Origin: Sphaeroforma sirkka
Lineage: Eukaryota; Opisthokonta; Ichthyosporea; Ichthyophonida
Assembly: GCA_001586965.3 (NCBI GenBank)
Contig: LUCW03001642.1
Span: 1 to 33,352 of the forward strand
DNA length: 33,352 nt
Reading direction: 5' to 3'
Each line of letters opens with the position of its first letter. The first letter of the stretch is position 1. The translations under genes and the position numbers were made by a program. The notes beneath the pieces are model-generated. The model did not search any database. It was not told where the DNA came from and worked only from the letters and a program-made list of their open reading frames with translations. Below, in pieces: positions 1 through 10,307 of this stretch.

Positions 1-55
1 GAGCCGGGAAATAGAGATGTGGGTTTGGAATTCCAGATTTGTGTTAGGGAGCTTC

Positions 56-71
56 TTTTTTTTTTTTTTTT
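56..71. repeat. T16 homopolymer
   Basis: A run of sixteen T residues near the left edge. It could be the 3' tail of a retroposed sequence on the minus strand, but no target duplication or recognisable retroposon body is visible beside it, so it is recorded only as a homopolymer. Confidence 0.9.
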
Positions 72-1640
72 GCGGTAGGTTTCCACTTTGGGTTCGAGAT
101 TTTCAGATTTGAGGGCCCGAGGTGGTTTTTTGTCAACATTTAAATATTACAATCAGTTTTATCACCCTGCTGTTATTTATACGTGTGTAAAAATGTAGCA
201 GTCATTTGAGTAACGAGATAAGTGATTAACATTGATACGAAACACACCTTTCTATCAGTAATTGTGAATACAACTAGCATTTAATCTGACATACATATTT
301 GCCAGGTGCACTGTAGTGCACTGTGCACAGGATCAAGCTTCTGATATTAACATATTCATGTCACTGTAAAATTGGCGGATTCAGAGGAACCAATATAATT
401 TTTTTAACAGAGACATCTTTTAATCAGCTGGTCCGTCCGGATGGCTATGGGTTTTCAATACTTTTTTTCTTTCTTCCAAGTTTGTTTGCTGGTCAAGAGA
501 GAAAATAACTATAAAAAGCTTACAAAATGTCTTGGACAATTACTGCAAATTCATTCACTTCAAACTTTATTAAGTCTAACAATTTTACTACTCAAAAACT
601 AAATGGTGGGATCAACCAAAATCATTACTATCTTATCATTTGTCTTCGGACAATTAACCCTAGACTCCTCGTCGCTTCAGCGGCTGTTATGAAGCCTAAC
701 AAGATCAAGACGATGCCAGCAGCGCCAACTTTTTTGCGTCGATCTCTGGAAACTCAAGCAAAGATTCAACAACTGCAGGAATAAAAACATTACAAGCTCG
801 ACACCACATATTCCTTGCACCTTGGATTGCTGCGACTATCTGGCAATAATGCTGGCAGTAAAAATTGATGCCACGACGACGATGGGTGATTACGATGGTT
901 GTACAGAAGCTGTGTTGCAAGCGGCGATGAATGTGGTACCGGTGATATTTAACTGCTGCTCTGGTGATGACCCTGAATTATGTCAATGGTGGCGTTTTTT
1001 GGTTCTGCCCAGCGTACAAATACTGAAATGTATATTCTGGAAGGAGGGTGTCGGGGTCTTAACACATCAATCGATTTTAAAACTGGCGAACTGAAAGCAC
1101 TGAGGTCATCTAGCACTTGGAGATAGTTATCATCAGGAATACTCTGCTATAGCCTTCTTAGTAGGCGACTCGGTCGATAAAAGTGATAGTGACATGCTGA
1201 CGAGGTTTGTCCGACATGAGGGTTCGTGAGAAATACGCTACGCTATCTGGTCTTTAGTGAGAAACTGTGGATTCAAAATAACAGTGCTAATACTTAGTCG
1301 ATATTAAACAAATTGAACTACCCCCCCGTCTATTAACAAAGCTTACCCCTTTGAGCATCATCTCCAAGAACGCGATTTTGTCCACATTTCTACCATCGTT
1401 GGTGTTACATTTTGGGGACGCAACGGGTACAGAGCTCTCTACATCCAAGTTAGCACGGGACTAATACATTGTTAGCTTGGGTCAAGGATGCCCAGGCAGG
1501 GATTGAACAGACTGAACCTTTTTTCGTTGAAGTCTAAAATTTTCAAGAAATAAGAAATGCCAACAGCTTCGATGCGCTTTTTTTATATTAAATTATGGAT
1601 CCCATATAATACAGTATAATGGGGAAGCAATCGGAATATT
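72..1640. other. Unassigned, no supported gene
   Basis: Short open frames occur on both strands (for example 527-784 plus and 822-1094 plus), but none has a recognisable domain, convincing splice sites or a run-on into a longer gene. A C-rich run lies near 1321-1327. The frame at 527-784 has a K-L-N-G motif and a nearby Y-Y, faintly like the start of copia-type gag proteins. That is too weak to call. Confidence 0.5.
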
Positions 1641-1690
1641 CACAAGTTCTGTAGCTATAGATTGCAGTAGCTATAGCTACGGAACTTGTG
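1641..1690. repeat. Near-perfect 20-bp hairpin
   Basis: The arm 1641-1660 (cacaagttctgtagctatag) pairs with 1671-1690 (ctatagctacggaacttgtg) across a 10-base loop, with a single mismatch that would be a G-U wobble in RNA. The arms stop abruptly at both edges. It lies in a gene-free stretch, about 90 bases from the hydrophobic frame at 1778-1960. It could be a tiny palindromic element, a cruciform site or a structured RNA. The sequence does not decide between these. Confidence 0.85.
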
Positions 1691-1978
1691 GTATCTATTA
1701 CTTTGTGATGAAGCTCATAGACAATACCGCCGAACAGAATTGTTAGTACACACATCTCAAATAATCAGGCGAGAGCATCATATGAGATGAACGCAGCCAT
1801 GCATTATATTTGCACATATCATACCAACCACTGTTACGAAAATTACCAAAACCTCTTTTATTGCACCAAAATTTTCTTTCACAAATAATGTAAAGGAATA
1901 AATAGCAGCCATTTGTAGGATTGCTACGAGAAATTCAGAGATCCGCTCTTGGGAATCCAAATTCGTGAATCGAGAACG

Positions 1979-2100
1979 TCAACATGGCTCCAGGGGTAGA
2001 AATCGAGCCAATCCAGCAACTCTACTCAGTGTATCATCCCATGGCAAGGTGGTGGTGTACGAGAAGGGACGAATGTGGTAGCCTTCCCGCCGTAGAATTT
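1979..2100 (-). pseudogene. V-ATPase subunit a, probable C-terminal exon
   Basis: Reading leftwards from a CAG acceptor at 2103-2101, the DNA encodes K-F-Y-G-G. After a one-base shift of frame in the G-rich stretch that follows, it encodes E-G-Y-H-I-R-P-F-S-Y. This matches the conserved end of V-ATPase subunit a, where K-F-Y-x-G-x-G-Y-x-F-x-P-F-S is the usual pattern just before the C terminus. The frame then runs about 25 residues (T-T-T-L-P-W onwards) to a stop at 1979-1981. The preceding M-E-G-L-S-A-F-L-H segment expected in the family is not cleanly present. A stretch near 2230-2290 reading H-S-A-F may be its degraded remnant. The match is short, so confidence is moderate. Confidence 0.5.
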
Positions 2101-2190
2101 CTGTTGTTTGTTTGTGGTTGAGCATGCAATTGAGATTTGCTTTGGTTTCGAAATTTTTCAAAACTTCTTAGATTTTAGCGTTTCGGGCTA

Positions 2191-2212
2191 TAGGGTTAGG
2201 GTTTAGGGTTAG
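2191..2212 (+). repeat. Interstitial telomere-like repeat
   Basis: Three and a half units alternating between TTAGGG and TTTAGGG forms. It lies between the two 3' blocks of the V-ATPase locus, probably in an intron. It is short and may be chance, or the scar of a repaired break. Confidence 0.6.
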
Positions 2213-2417
2213 CTAGCCTTAACCTTCGCTGGATTTACAATACAGGACACGGCAGTTGCGAACGCGGAGTGGCGATTGAATAAAACAAAAACCTTATGTT
2301 GCTGGTTCTATGGCATACACATTTGTCCTTTTTTGTAACACCCACAAATGTGTAAAATTTATGCACACCCAACTGCAGTGCAATTATTTCCTCAATGTCA
2401 CACTATCCCGCACATAA

Positions 2418-2822
2418 CTACACAAAACGCATATTCCTCTCTGTCCAGCCTTGTGAAACGGCGTAAATTCCCCGACCTATTATCCACGGTATGATCACAA
2501 CGGACGAGAACACGCTCACATTGAACCACACAATGGAGCTAGACACCTGTTGGAGACTCCACCCGAAATGCAAATGTGGCGCGTGCGGGGTATCATTCTT
2601 GCGGACCAGACCTGCCAAACACCGAAACCCAGATACAGCATGATCGGATTGGTAGCAGGTGCCTCTCAACACCATATCCCATAGAACTTCGGACAACTGT
2701 GCGTGTGCGAGGGACAGCGCCCACAGACGAAGGTACGAAGCAGTGTTGGAGACCGCACCCAGACAAGAACTCAATGCTGTGGATGCTGTTGGTGAGATCA
2801 TGGCGTCGCGAGCGAAGTCGAA
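2418..2822 (-). pseudogene. V-ATPase subunit a (Vo membrane sector), central exon
   Basis: Subunit a is the large membrane stator subunit of the vacuolar proton pump. It forms the proton half-channels and carries the essential arginine. Minus-strand reading from a CAG acceptor at 2825-2823 gives F-D-F-A-R-D-A-M-I, then T-N-S-I-H-S-I-E-F in a second frame, then [20 protein letters not shown] and [13 protein letters not shown] back in the first frame. Together these are the family signature, normally near residues 720-780 of about 830; the [12 protein letters not shown] core with its catalytic Arg is intact. The exon therefore has two opposite one-base frame changes that cancel. After W-D-M-V-L the match fades. 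A later hydrophobic run (I-V-W-F-N-V-S-V-F) could be the next membrane helix. The true 3' exon edge is not clear and may lie well above 2418. Either this is a decaying copy or the base calls contain indels. Confidence 0.85.
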
Positions 2823-3485
2823 CTGTCGAGGGACCGGCGAGTAGAGATTCAGGACAAATCCCAGTATGCATAGAGGCCGGAGGAAATACAATGGACTTGG
2901 TGCCGACTAAGCTTGCCTATAATTCGCTTTGAGAAATACACATCCTAAAGGCACTCACCGATTAAGTGATAGGAAAACAAAGTGCGAGAGGATTTGCTCC
3001 TACTAAAGAACGTGTGTTCGACCACGTGTTACAACGAGTCGATTGTTATTGTACTCTGAGGTCCTTGTAGGCCACTACAAGAATACTGTAGTGTAATCTG
3101 AGATACCTTCGGTCAAGAACAAACTACATATGACGGTACATCGTTAAGCAAGAACTATAATTGTTAGTGACTGGCGCCGACTCGCTCAATAAATGACATT
3201 AAATTACACATACCGTAGCCGCGTTCTCTTCTCGGCGGAACATGTAACACCGCCAAATAATCTACCATAACTCAAAAAATCTGGAACAGAAAAAGCATTC
3301 TTTTTTAACACTAAAGGTGATGGAATATACATTGATTTCCAGGAACTTGAAATGACGGAATGAAGCATCAATTTACAGCACATAGAAAGTGACGAATAAA
3401 CATTAATTTATGACACTCACAGTGACAGAATAAGCACATAAAATGACAGAATACGCATTTATTTCCAACACTAAAAGGAACATAC
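2823..3485 (-). other. Intron of the V-ATPase subunit a gene
   Basis: On the minus strand the intron starts with GTATGT directly after the codons for G-H-G-H-G-E and ends with CGACAG before F-D-F-A. It is about 663 bases long and in phase 0. The joined protein reads H-G-H-G-E then F-D-F, exactly as in family members (H-G-x-E-F-x-F). That agreement supports both splice sites. Confidence 0.7.
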
Positions 3486-3613
3486 CTCGCCATGCCCATG
3501 TCCGCCAGACGTATGCACGATGTGGCCGTCGTCCTCTTCATCGTCGTCGTCTTTTCGATAGGTGTGATCCAGAGTCTTCTTGATCCAGTTGTTATTTGAT
3601 ATCCCGACCTTTT
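3486..3613 (-). pseudogene. V-ATPase subunit a, acidic-loop exon
   Basis: Minus-strand frame: a hydrophilic run, then R-K-D-D-D-D-E-E-D-D-G, then H-T-S-G-G-H-G-H-G-E. This is the variable acidic loop that precedes the G-H-G-E motif of subunit a. A possible acceptor CAG lies at 3616-3614, and the donor GTATGT follows at 3485. The exon upstream should encode the W-P-F-G-x-D-P-x-W region and the first membrane helices. I found nothing like it between 3.7 and 6 kb, so the gene looks 5'-truncated here unless very long introns or small exons hide the rest. That absence, together with the frame changes in the downstream exons, is why I lean to a pseudogene. Confidence 0.65.
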
Positions 3614-3668
3614 CTGTGCTTGGTTGATTTGAAACACACGTATGCAGTATGGGATCAGTAATAATCAA

Positions 3669-6112
3669 TCACAAACAAGAGTGTGTAACATGAGGAATTA
3701 AACGACAATAGTAATACACACAAACACGTAGGCAGCATGAGATTTAATGTATGGGACGGTGATGTGGATGCTTGCACTTCGTTCCCCTCCATTCGAATAT
3801 CCTGATCAAAATTGGGCTACGCCATTGCTGAGCTCTAGCTTCATTAGCCGGCCCATTGATTCATGTGTCGAGCGTATGCTGGTGTCTAGCATATGGCTAC
3901 CGCGAATGGGTTTCTCGGTTGTGCTCTGGCAATAACACGAAGTACGATGCAGAAGGTATGTCACCGGCATAACAGGCCGATTCGTGGTCAAGGACCTGCA
4001 GGACGGTCTGGGGACTGGGGCCGATGACATGTGGAGTCGACCACACTCTACAGCGTCGTGAGGGTTTCTAAGGATTGGGGGTTTATACCCCTATTCCCCG
4101 GATGGGACGATGGGCCTCGATTGACTGGTGTGGGGATCTCTTGAAGCGCATTGCGACATAATCACACGCTGTGAGATTAGTTATAGGCGCTGTGAGATTA
4201 GTTATAGACGCCGTGGAATTAGTTATAGGCGCTGTGAGATTAGCCATAGGCGCTATGGAATTAGTTATAAGATTAATTGTACGCACCTCTCGCCGATGTG
4301 AATAGGCATTGGACCCTGTCGACGGGTGTCACCAAGGCCTAGGCCTCCGTCGTTTAATAAGCGTATTAGTTAAATATGCGTACTAGTTACAGGAACAACT
4401 TTGTCGAACTGGAGAGCTACGTTGATGTGCATACTGACTGACTGACAGCTGCAGACAGAATGAGTCATACTAGCACGTGCTGCCAAGTTAGCGCACCGGG
4501 TCCTGAGCGCCTGTTGCCACATGCACGTAGTGCGTTCTAGACACCTGTTGTCAAACAAGCGGATGAGTACCTACCACACTCGACTGGGGGGGGGGCTCAT
4601 GGGCTATCTATTCAACGGGATGATATTCTGTGGCATAACAACAGTACACTATCCTCGCGAACAGATAAATATGCGGATAGGAGGTGTCTCGACAGCCGCA
4701 GGGAGTTCTAGTCGCTGAACGAAAAATGTTTGTGTAGACGACGGTGTGCCCCACCGTCGACACATCAACCACACTTTCTGGCCTGATACTGTACATCTAT
4801 ATCTACACCTACATCTACATGTACTTGTACATGGCACCTCTGAACGAGTCTGTATTTAACATGCACTAACAAGCACAATTAGAACACGGGCGGACTGGTC
4901 ACGCTTAGAACAAAGTGTGTACAACCACTCGTTGGCACAAGCAAGGGAGTTGTCCACGTGGGGGTCCTCTTCATCTACACGGAAGCGGTTCGATTCGCAT
5001 CAGATGGCATCCAACTGCATATTCCGGACGTTTGTTGATCTCAATGAGCAAAGGCGTTCGGTGACATAAGGGGCCGTAGCTACTAGGAGGAGTTGGGTTT
5101 CGTATGTACTTCTCTGGCGGGTGTATGTCTGGATTGCATCGGCAACCCCACAAGTCGATTACAACCAAACATGCGTGTGCGAACGATAAGTTTGTGGTTT
5201 CGCAGATACACATCCTTAGAGCTGGGAAGGATTTACATGCGCATATGTTTTCATAATCGACGCGCATTCCGAAAGCACAAAGGTGCTTCCGCGGTAGATG
5301 CGTGCACAAAGAGTCTGAAGGTTCGATAAGGGTCCAGATTTCGATTAGTGTTTTTCTAATCTGTAAATAATACGAATTGAAGCCAAATGCGGATATGAAC
5401 ATACAGTTATATACATATTGGTTCTCATTCTCTTGGTCGAGATATAGGACATGCAAGATTACATTGTTAATACTTCCACTGTTCCTCGACCAAAAACCGT
5501 GATGACAATGGTCTCGCGGTTGGATATAGCTCAACTTTTAGACATCAAGTGGGACCGTAACAACGCACAGCTTTAGTCCACGAGATGAAACTGCTAAATT
5601 TCATAAAAAAAAGCTTACGGCAGGTTGCTGATGACGGTTACATACTCTAGGTACATGATTTCTGGTTCAATCGACAAATTGTGTTTAGTACGGTGAATAG
5701 CTATCATGTAATCAATCGACTTTGTGCCCTGTATAGTGCACTCTGAACACCTCAGTGTATTCATGATGATTAAAACATATTGCATCGTAAAACACCGTGC
5801 CAAGTTACGATGTAATTTTTTTTATGAAACTGTTACGCTTTGAGATCTACCATCGACTAAAAAAAATATAGGTTATTGGTAATCTTATCACGATATTTGC
5901 GGATCTGTACATGACCAAAGCACCAATTCGTTGAACTGATGTGTAACAATGGTTACACTATATCGTCGATTAAAGAAACGGCGATCTAGTACTCCGAACA
6001 CCTATTACTTATATGTTAGACAATGGTTTATCAAAGCCTAGCCAGAATAGATGGCATTGTCATCATCAGAATGAAGTCGAGGAGAGGCAGATTGATTCGA
6101 TATTTAAACTCT
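3669..6112. other. Gene-poor spacer
   Basis: No frame here carries a recognisable domain. The longest, 187 codons on the minus strand at 4971-5534, is rich in Cys, His and Ile without a family pattern and has overlapping open frames on the other strand. I do not call it a gene. The stretch holds the 21-bp tandem array at 4168-4272, a run of ten G at 4586-4595, and AT-rich DNA from 5.8 kb onward. Confidence 0.5.
4168..4272. repeat. 21-bp tandem repeat, 5 copies
   Basis: Five consecutive 21-base units close to gctgtgagattagttatag plus two bases; copies two to five differ from the first at a few positions each. Because 21 is a multiple of three, the minus strand stays open and would encode a seven-residue repeat (I-T-N-L-T-A-P type), but no gene context supports translation. 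Best read as a minisatellite. Confidence 0.9.
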
Positions 6113-6118
6113 TTTATT
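6113..6118 (-). promoter_or_regulatory. Possible poly(A) signal of the Lys/Pro-repeat gene
   Basis: AATAAA on the minus strand, about 140 bases after the stop codon of the gene at 6259-6939 and in very AT-rich DNA, as expected of a 3' untranslated region. The hexamer is common in AT-rich sequence, so this is only plausible. Confidence 0.35.
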
Positions 6119-6258
6119 TTAGAATGTATACTTATATAATATATTAACACACTTAACTCTTTATATTTAGCCGCCAACTATATTTGCTGGACGGGTCTTG
6201 ACATTATTGTATATATATCAGATATTTACAGTCTATATTGCTGCCTCAAGTTGTAGTC

Positions 6259-6939
6259 TTAAAGTACAACAACCATAGTACTAGTGATAGGCGAGACCGA
6301 GGACAGATCAGACTGAGTAGCCTTCAACTTTGGTTGTTTGAATGCACACACTCCGGAGCACACATTATATGATGTGACCTGGTGGAAGTTGTTCACGTAG
6401 TAACCGTCACGGTTCTTGATCTCCCTGAAGGGTCTTTGCAACTGAGCCACCTCGCACAGGCATCGGTTGGCTACAAGCATATCAGTACGCTTGAACGTTT
6501 GAAGCTCGTTCGCTGCAAAGCTCAGTGCTGCATAACTGGTGACAGTCTCATCCCCAGGTCTTCGGTTGTACATCGCACGTGGGAAGGTGTCTGCTACCTC
6601 TACCCGTCGGTTGAATGTGACTGCCCTGCGACCGACGACAGAAGGACGCGCCTGTATTGGAGTGACCTCCTTAGGTTTCTCAGTAGTCGCTTTCGGTACT
6701 TTCAGGTGCGTCCTAGGTGATTTTGCAGGTTCATTTCGTCTCGAGTCCTTATCGCTGATAGTTGGTGATTTGGGTGCCTTCTTGGCAGGCGTTGGTGACT
6801 TAGGTACTTTCTTAGCAGTTGTTGGTGTCTTGGGTGCCTTCTTGGCAGTTGTTGGTGTCTTGGGTGCTTTCTTGGCAGGTGTAGGTGATTTAGATACTTT
6901 TTTATCAGGTGTTGGCGATTTCTTACCTAGGCTAAACAT
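6259..6939 (-). CDS. Lys/Pro-repeat basic protein with RVxF-like motif (hypothetical)
   Basis: A 226-residue intact frame, the longest convincing host-type gene in the window. Residues 1-60 are six 10-residue repeats of the form K-S/T-P-T-x-x-K-K-x-P/S, basic and presumably disordered. Several units contain T-P-x-K, the consensus for cyclin-dependent kinases. Residues 104-109 (R-R-A-V-T-F) fit the RVxF docking motif for protein phosphatase 1. They are followed by V-E-V at 113-115 and Y-N-R-R at 124-127, the order seen in RVxF-PhiPhi-R type regulators and in many uncharacterised fungal proteins with V-x-F...Y-D-R. The C-terminal part (residues 140-226) has six scattered Cys and ends in a hydrophobic V-V-V-L; no domain recognised. 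There is no signal peptide. The first ATG of the frame is used. GGTAAG just after codon four resembles a splice donor, so a longer spliced form is possible. Function is inferred only: a scaffold or regulator controlled by phosphorylation. Confidence 0.65.
   Translation of the reverse strand: MFSLGKKSPTPDKKVSKSPTPAKKAPKTPTTAKKAPKTPTTAKKVPKSPTPAKKAPKSPTISDKDSRRNEPAKSPRTHLKVPKATTEKPKEVTPIQARPSVVGRRAVTFNRRVEVADTFPRAMYNRRPGDETVTSYAALSFAANELQTFKRTDMLVANRCLCEVAQLQRPFREIKNRDGYYVNNFHQVTSYNVCSGVCAFKQPKLKATQSDLSSVSPITSTMVVVL
6760..6924. repeat. 30-bp coding minisatellite
   Basis: Tandem 30-base units, about five and a half copies, encoding the decapeptide repeat of the gene on the minus strand. Units differ at the third and fifth residues after K-S/T-P-T (P-A, T-A, P-D), which suggests internal unit duplication. 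Copy number is likely to vary between isolates. Confidence 0.85.
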
Positions 6940-9231
6940 AGTTTTGGCTGTGGGTTCAAGCGAGCAGTGCCCCCGTTTATGTGGTTGTAATCTGGATAGA
7001 ATGATGAAATGTACGAAACAGTGGCTATTATTTATCTCAATTCTCGTCTGAAAGTGTGAATCGAGCTATCCTCGATGGTATAAAATCGCAGTGACGCAGA
7101 CCACAAATAGAAAAGGCTGAAAAGCAAATCAATCACTATGCTGTGCGAGTCTGTGATTCTGTGACTCTGTGACCTGTGCCTCTGACTCTTTGTCGCCGTC
7201 ACCACAAAAAACAAATTTAATACTCTTGCTTGTCAGCCACAGTCAGGGTGCTAAAAAATCATAGGCCCGGCCATCAGAATTTCAAAAACTGGAAGTGACT
7301 GGAACTTGAAACCGGTTCACGGCTTTTTGGTTTTACCGTTTTTGGCATTTTGCTGTGCGTGTGTAGCGATAATTTAACGCAAATTATTGTGGGAAGAATG
7401 AATCACCGAATCATTGTTCACTGTTTCGAGAGCACAAGCCAAGGTGACATTTTATTGGAATAGTTGAATGTTGGGAATGTCGTATTGTCGCCTGATCGGT
7501 GCTCTTCAATAGTCCTCATTTTATACCTATAGTCAATACTCAGGATACTGAATAGTGTCATATTTCTTTTGAGAACAATCTATTTATTAGTAAAATATAA
7601 AAATACAGAGTAAAAATAGTAAAAACGTACATACATACTATTTTTTATTTAAAAAATGATGTGACCAACTTTTTTCTAAATTATAGATATAGTCTCTATG
7701 AAAATATAAGCCTAAGGTCTATCATCTTTGTATATGTAATTATGTACATCCCTAACTCCCTCTCCCTATCAGACTATCACTATGGGCTACATATGACCTA
7801 TGAGGCTACGAGTCTATTTATGACTCTATGTGAGTCTGTGACGCGTCAGTCGTCCCTCGACGAGAGAGGAGTCGAGGTCCAAGGCTATGACTATGAGATT
7901 TCTTATTGTATTTTAAATTAATTTTGTATGGCCCTACTACAGAATACAGAGTACAGACTCAGAGTTCTGGACTCACTCAGAGAGTAAGGGAGAGTTTTTT
8001 TTAAATTGCAAATAAAGATAATAAACGGACAAGTCTCAGAGCCTCAGACCCTCTGCCGCAGCGACGCAGCGGAGCCTCGCAGCTTCGCAGGCCGTCGGGT
8101 TCCTTTTTGTTTTTTGTAAACTACATATTTGATTTTTATATAAATGTTTTTTAAAAACAAAACAACCCAATTTAACAAAATTATTGAAGGAACAACCCCA
8201 AATACATATGTGCATACATCCAGTCTGCCATACGCACGCGGCACACTGACACGAGTATAAAATTTAAAAACTGCTGGCTTTTTTTAAAAAACAAGTTTAT
8301 ATATTTATATTTTTATAAAAAAATAGGTGGTATGTATTTTCAAAAATAAAATAATACAATATGTATGTCGATGGTTTTTAAAAATAAAAAAAGTAATATA
8401 TATATGCTTTTATTTGTTTTTGTTTTTGAAAAACAATAATATAAATATCACGCACCTCCGCACAGTCAGTCAGTCACACACTGCTTGAGTGCGGGCACAG
8501 ACGCACACGGAATAAATAACGCGAAAATCACGATGCTCTTCGCCTCAAATTTTTTTATACCTTTCGTTTTGTTTTGGTTTTCTATATATCAATTTAAAAA
8601 AAATAAAAATAAAAAGAGAATACATACATATATTTTTTTATAAATCATGCTATTTTGAAATTCGGAAGTGACAAAATTGGAAACTGAGAATTAGAAGTGG
8701 TATAAGTATTTGAAACAAAAGTAAATTAGGTGTTCCAGTGTCAAACCTGTAAATACTATGTAAATAACCCTTTTCTACCGTTCCATTTCTGATGCTTCCC
8801 ATAAACTTTTTTTAAACAGGACTTTTGGAACAATCAGCATTTTTTTTTGGAGAAGTTTGGTCGGTTTTTATAAATACATGAATTAAAAATGTACCTAGAA
8901 TATTTATATATAAAAATGAATCCCTCCAAAAAATTGTGCCCAGTCCAGTCAGTCGTTGACCATTGTATTTACCATTTTCTGTGAAACCTGATAAAATCAT
9001 AGTCGAGCAGTGGGAAGTATAGCGCCTTCTTTGGAAGCAATAAAAATGCTTGGAATATAAATTATGGAGTATATAGTACTCCTAGAGCAGTTAAAGAGAC
9101 ATCTATAGTTCTATATTGTTTGTACGTGTGGTCTACTGGTCAACTGGTCACTGGTTGCCAATATAGAATAGAGTAATTATGTATGACTCCTAACTCTTCA
9201 GGCATATGTACAATTGTACAGTGTACTATCA

Positions 9232-9277
9232 AATATATACATATGTACATATGTACATACTATGCATACATACATAT
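9232..9277. repeat. TACATATG-type simple repeat
   Basis: Short array of tacatatg/tacatac units in an AT-rich stretch, self-complementary in places. Confidence 0.8.
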
Positions 9278-9787
9278 TTTGTTTTGTTTTAAAAAAAAAT
9301 AGACATTTTATCCATTCCTGAGTCCTGAACTCCTGACGACTTATAAAATAACAATCCGATTCCTTTTTAAAAAAAAGTCGGGTGAGTCCTACATATCTTG
9401 ACAATAAGAGAGAGGGCCTAACAGCTAAACGGCATACAGTGAGCTTGTATCATAGGCTTTTCAGCCTTCAGGCAGCTAGCCCCAGCCCCCCAAGCCTTCA
9501 GAAGTTCAGGCTTCAGTAGTTTTAGTACATAGCTAGTAGGCGTTCGCTATGTCGTTCAGCACCTCCTTCAGGGCCCAGGCTTTTAGTCCTTATATTTAAT
9601 TATGTACAACTCCAAAAAATATCTACTTACAGAGTCACATGACACTAGTCTCGGAATGAGTAAAGAGTGACGACTGAAGATTGAGGAGAGAACAGAGTGA
9701 GTGAACAGTGGTCACTGGTCACTGCCCACTGGGGTTTTGTACTCTGGTCAGTGAGACTGTGATAACACACTATTCATGATGGGCTCT

Positions 9788-9892
9788 CTCTGTCTCAGTG
9801 TCTCTCAGTCCCTCACAGTCAACAGTCTCACACACACTCTCTCTCTCTCCCTCTCAGTCTCTCTACATATCTCTACTCTCTCTATAGAAGTG
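9788..9892. repeat. CT-rich low-complexity tract
   Basis: Pyrimidine-rich stretch of imperfect CTCT, CTCAGTCTC and CACACA words. No coding potential. Confidence 0.8.
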
Positions 9893-10307
9893 TCTCTCGT
9901 GGAGAGTAGTAGAGTACAAAGTGGCATTTAGAGTCCACTGAGAAGAGGTACAAATGACAAGTCGCAACAAGAGTGAAGAGTGAGAACTGAGAAAATTCAA
10001 GAAGAGTCTCACTGAGATTCAGATCAATGATTATAGAGAAAATAGATGAGACTTGAGATTTAAAGAGTTGAGACTTAAAGTCAGAGAAGCTAAGAAGGTT
10101 TTTAGTCACCTCTTAGAGGACCTGGGGAGGTTGGGACACGGGACATCTAGACTCTAGTCCTATACTAGTCCTCTACTCTCTCTAGTAGCAGTAGAGTGAG
10201 GCTGTTGCGGCGTTGTGAGGCCGTGAGGCTACTAGACCGCTGGTGCCTCTTGGTGGTGAGTTCAAGAGTTGGAAGTTGGAACCGCTCTCTCAAAGTCTCA
10301 GGCTAAG

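Larger units (their letters stand above)
6950..10300. other. AT-rich, cryptically simple spacer (left part)
   Basis: About 3.3 kb without a supportable gene. It alternates between AT-rich stretches of A and T runs (7.6-9.3 kb), scrambled CTGTGA/CTCTGA motifs near 7140-7190, a GC-richer patch near 8041-8100 built on CGCAGC, and TC/AG-rich DNA with repeated CACTGGTCAC and CTCAGTCTC words at 9.65-10.2 kb. The open frames are by-products of these simple sequences. Confidence 0.6.

Noticed and set aside
527-784. 85-codon frame with K-L-N-G, faintly like the start of copia gag
   Set aside because: The usual W and downstream gag blocks are missing and nothing nearby belongs to a copia element.
1778-1960. 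60-codon hydrophobic minus frame, possible membrane helix (F-G-A...V-T-V-V-G-M-I), slightly like sugar-nucleotide transporters
   Set aside because: Too short, key basic residues of that family are absent, and no neighbouring exon fits.
4971-5534. 187-codon minus frame
   Set aside because: No domain, odd Cys/His content, overlapping open frame on the other strand; likely chance.
6953-7090. TATA-like ggtataaaa near 7078 as promoter of the gene at 6259-6939
   Set aside because: It lies on the plus strand, whereas the gene is on the minus strand.
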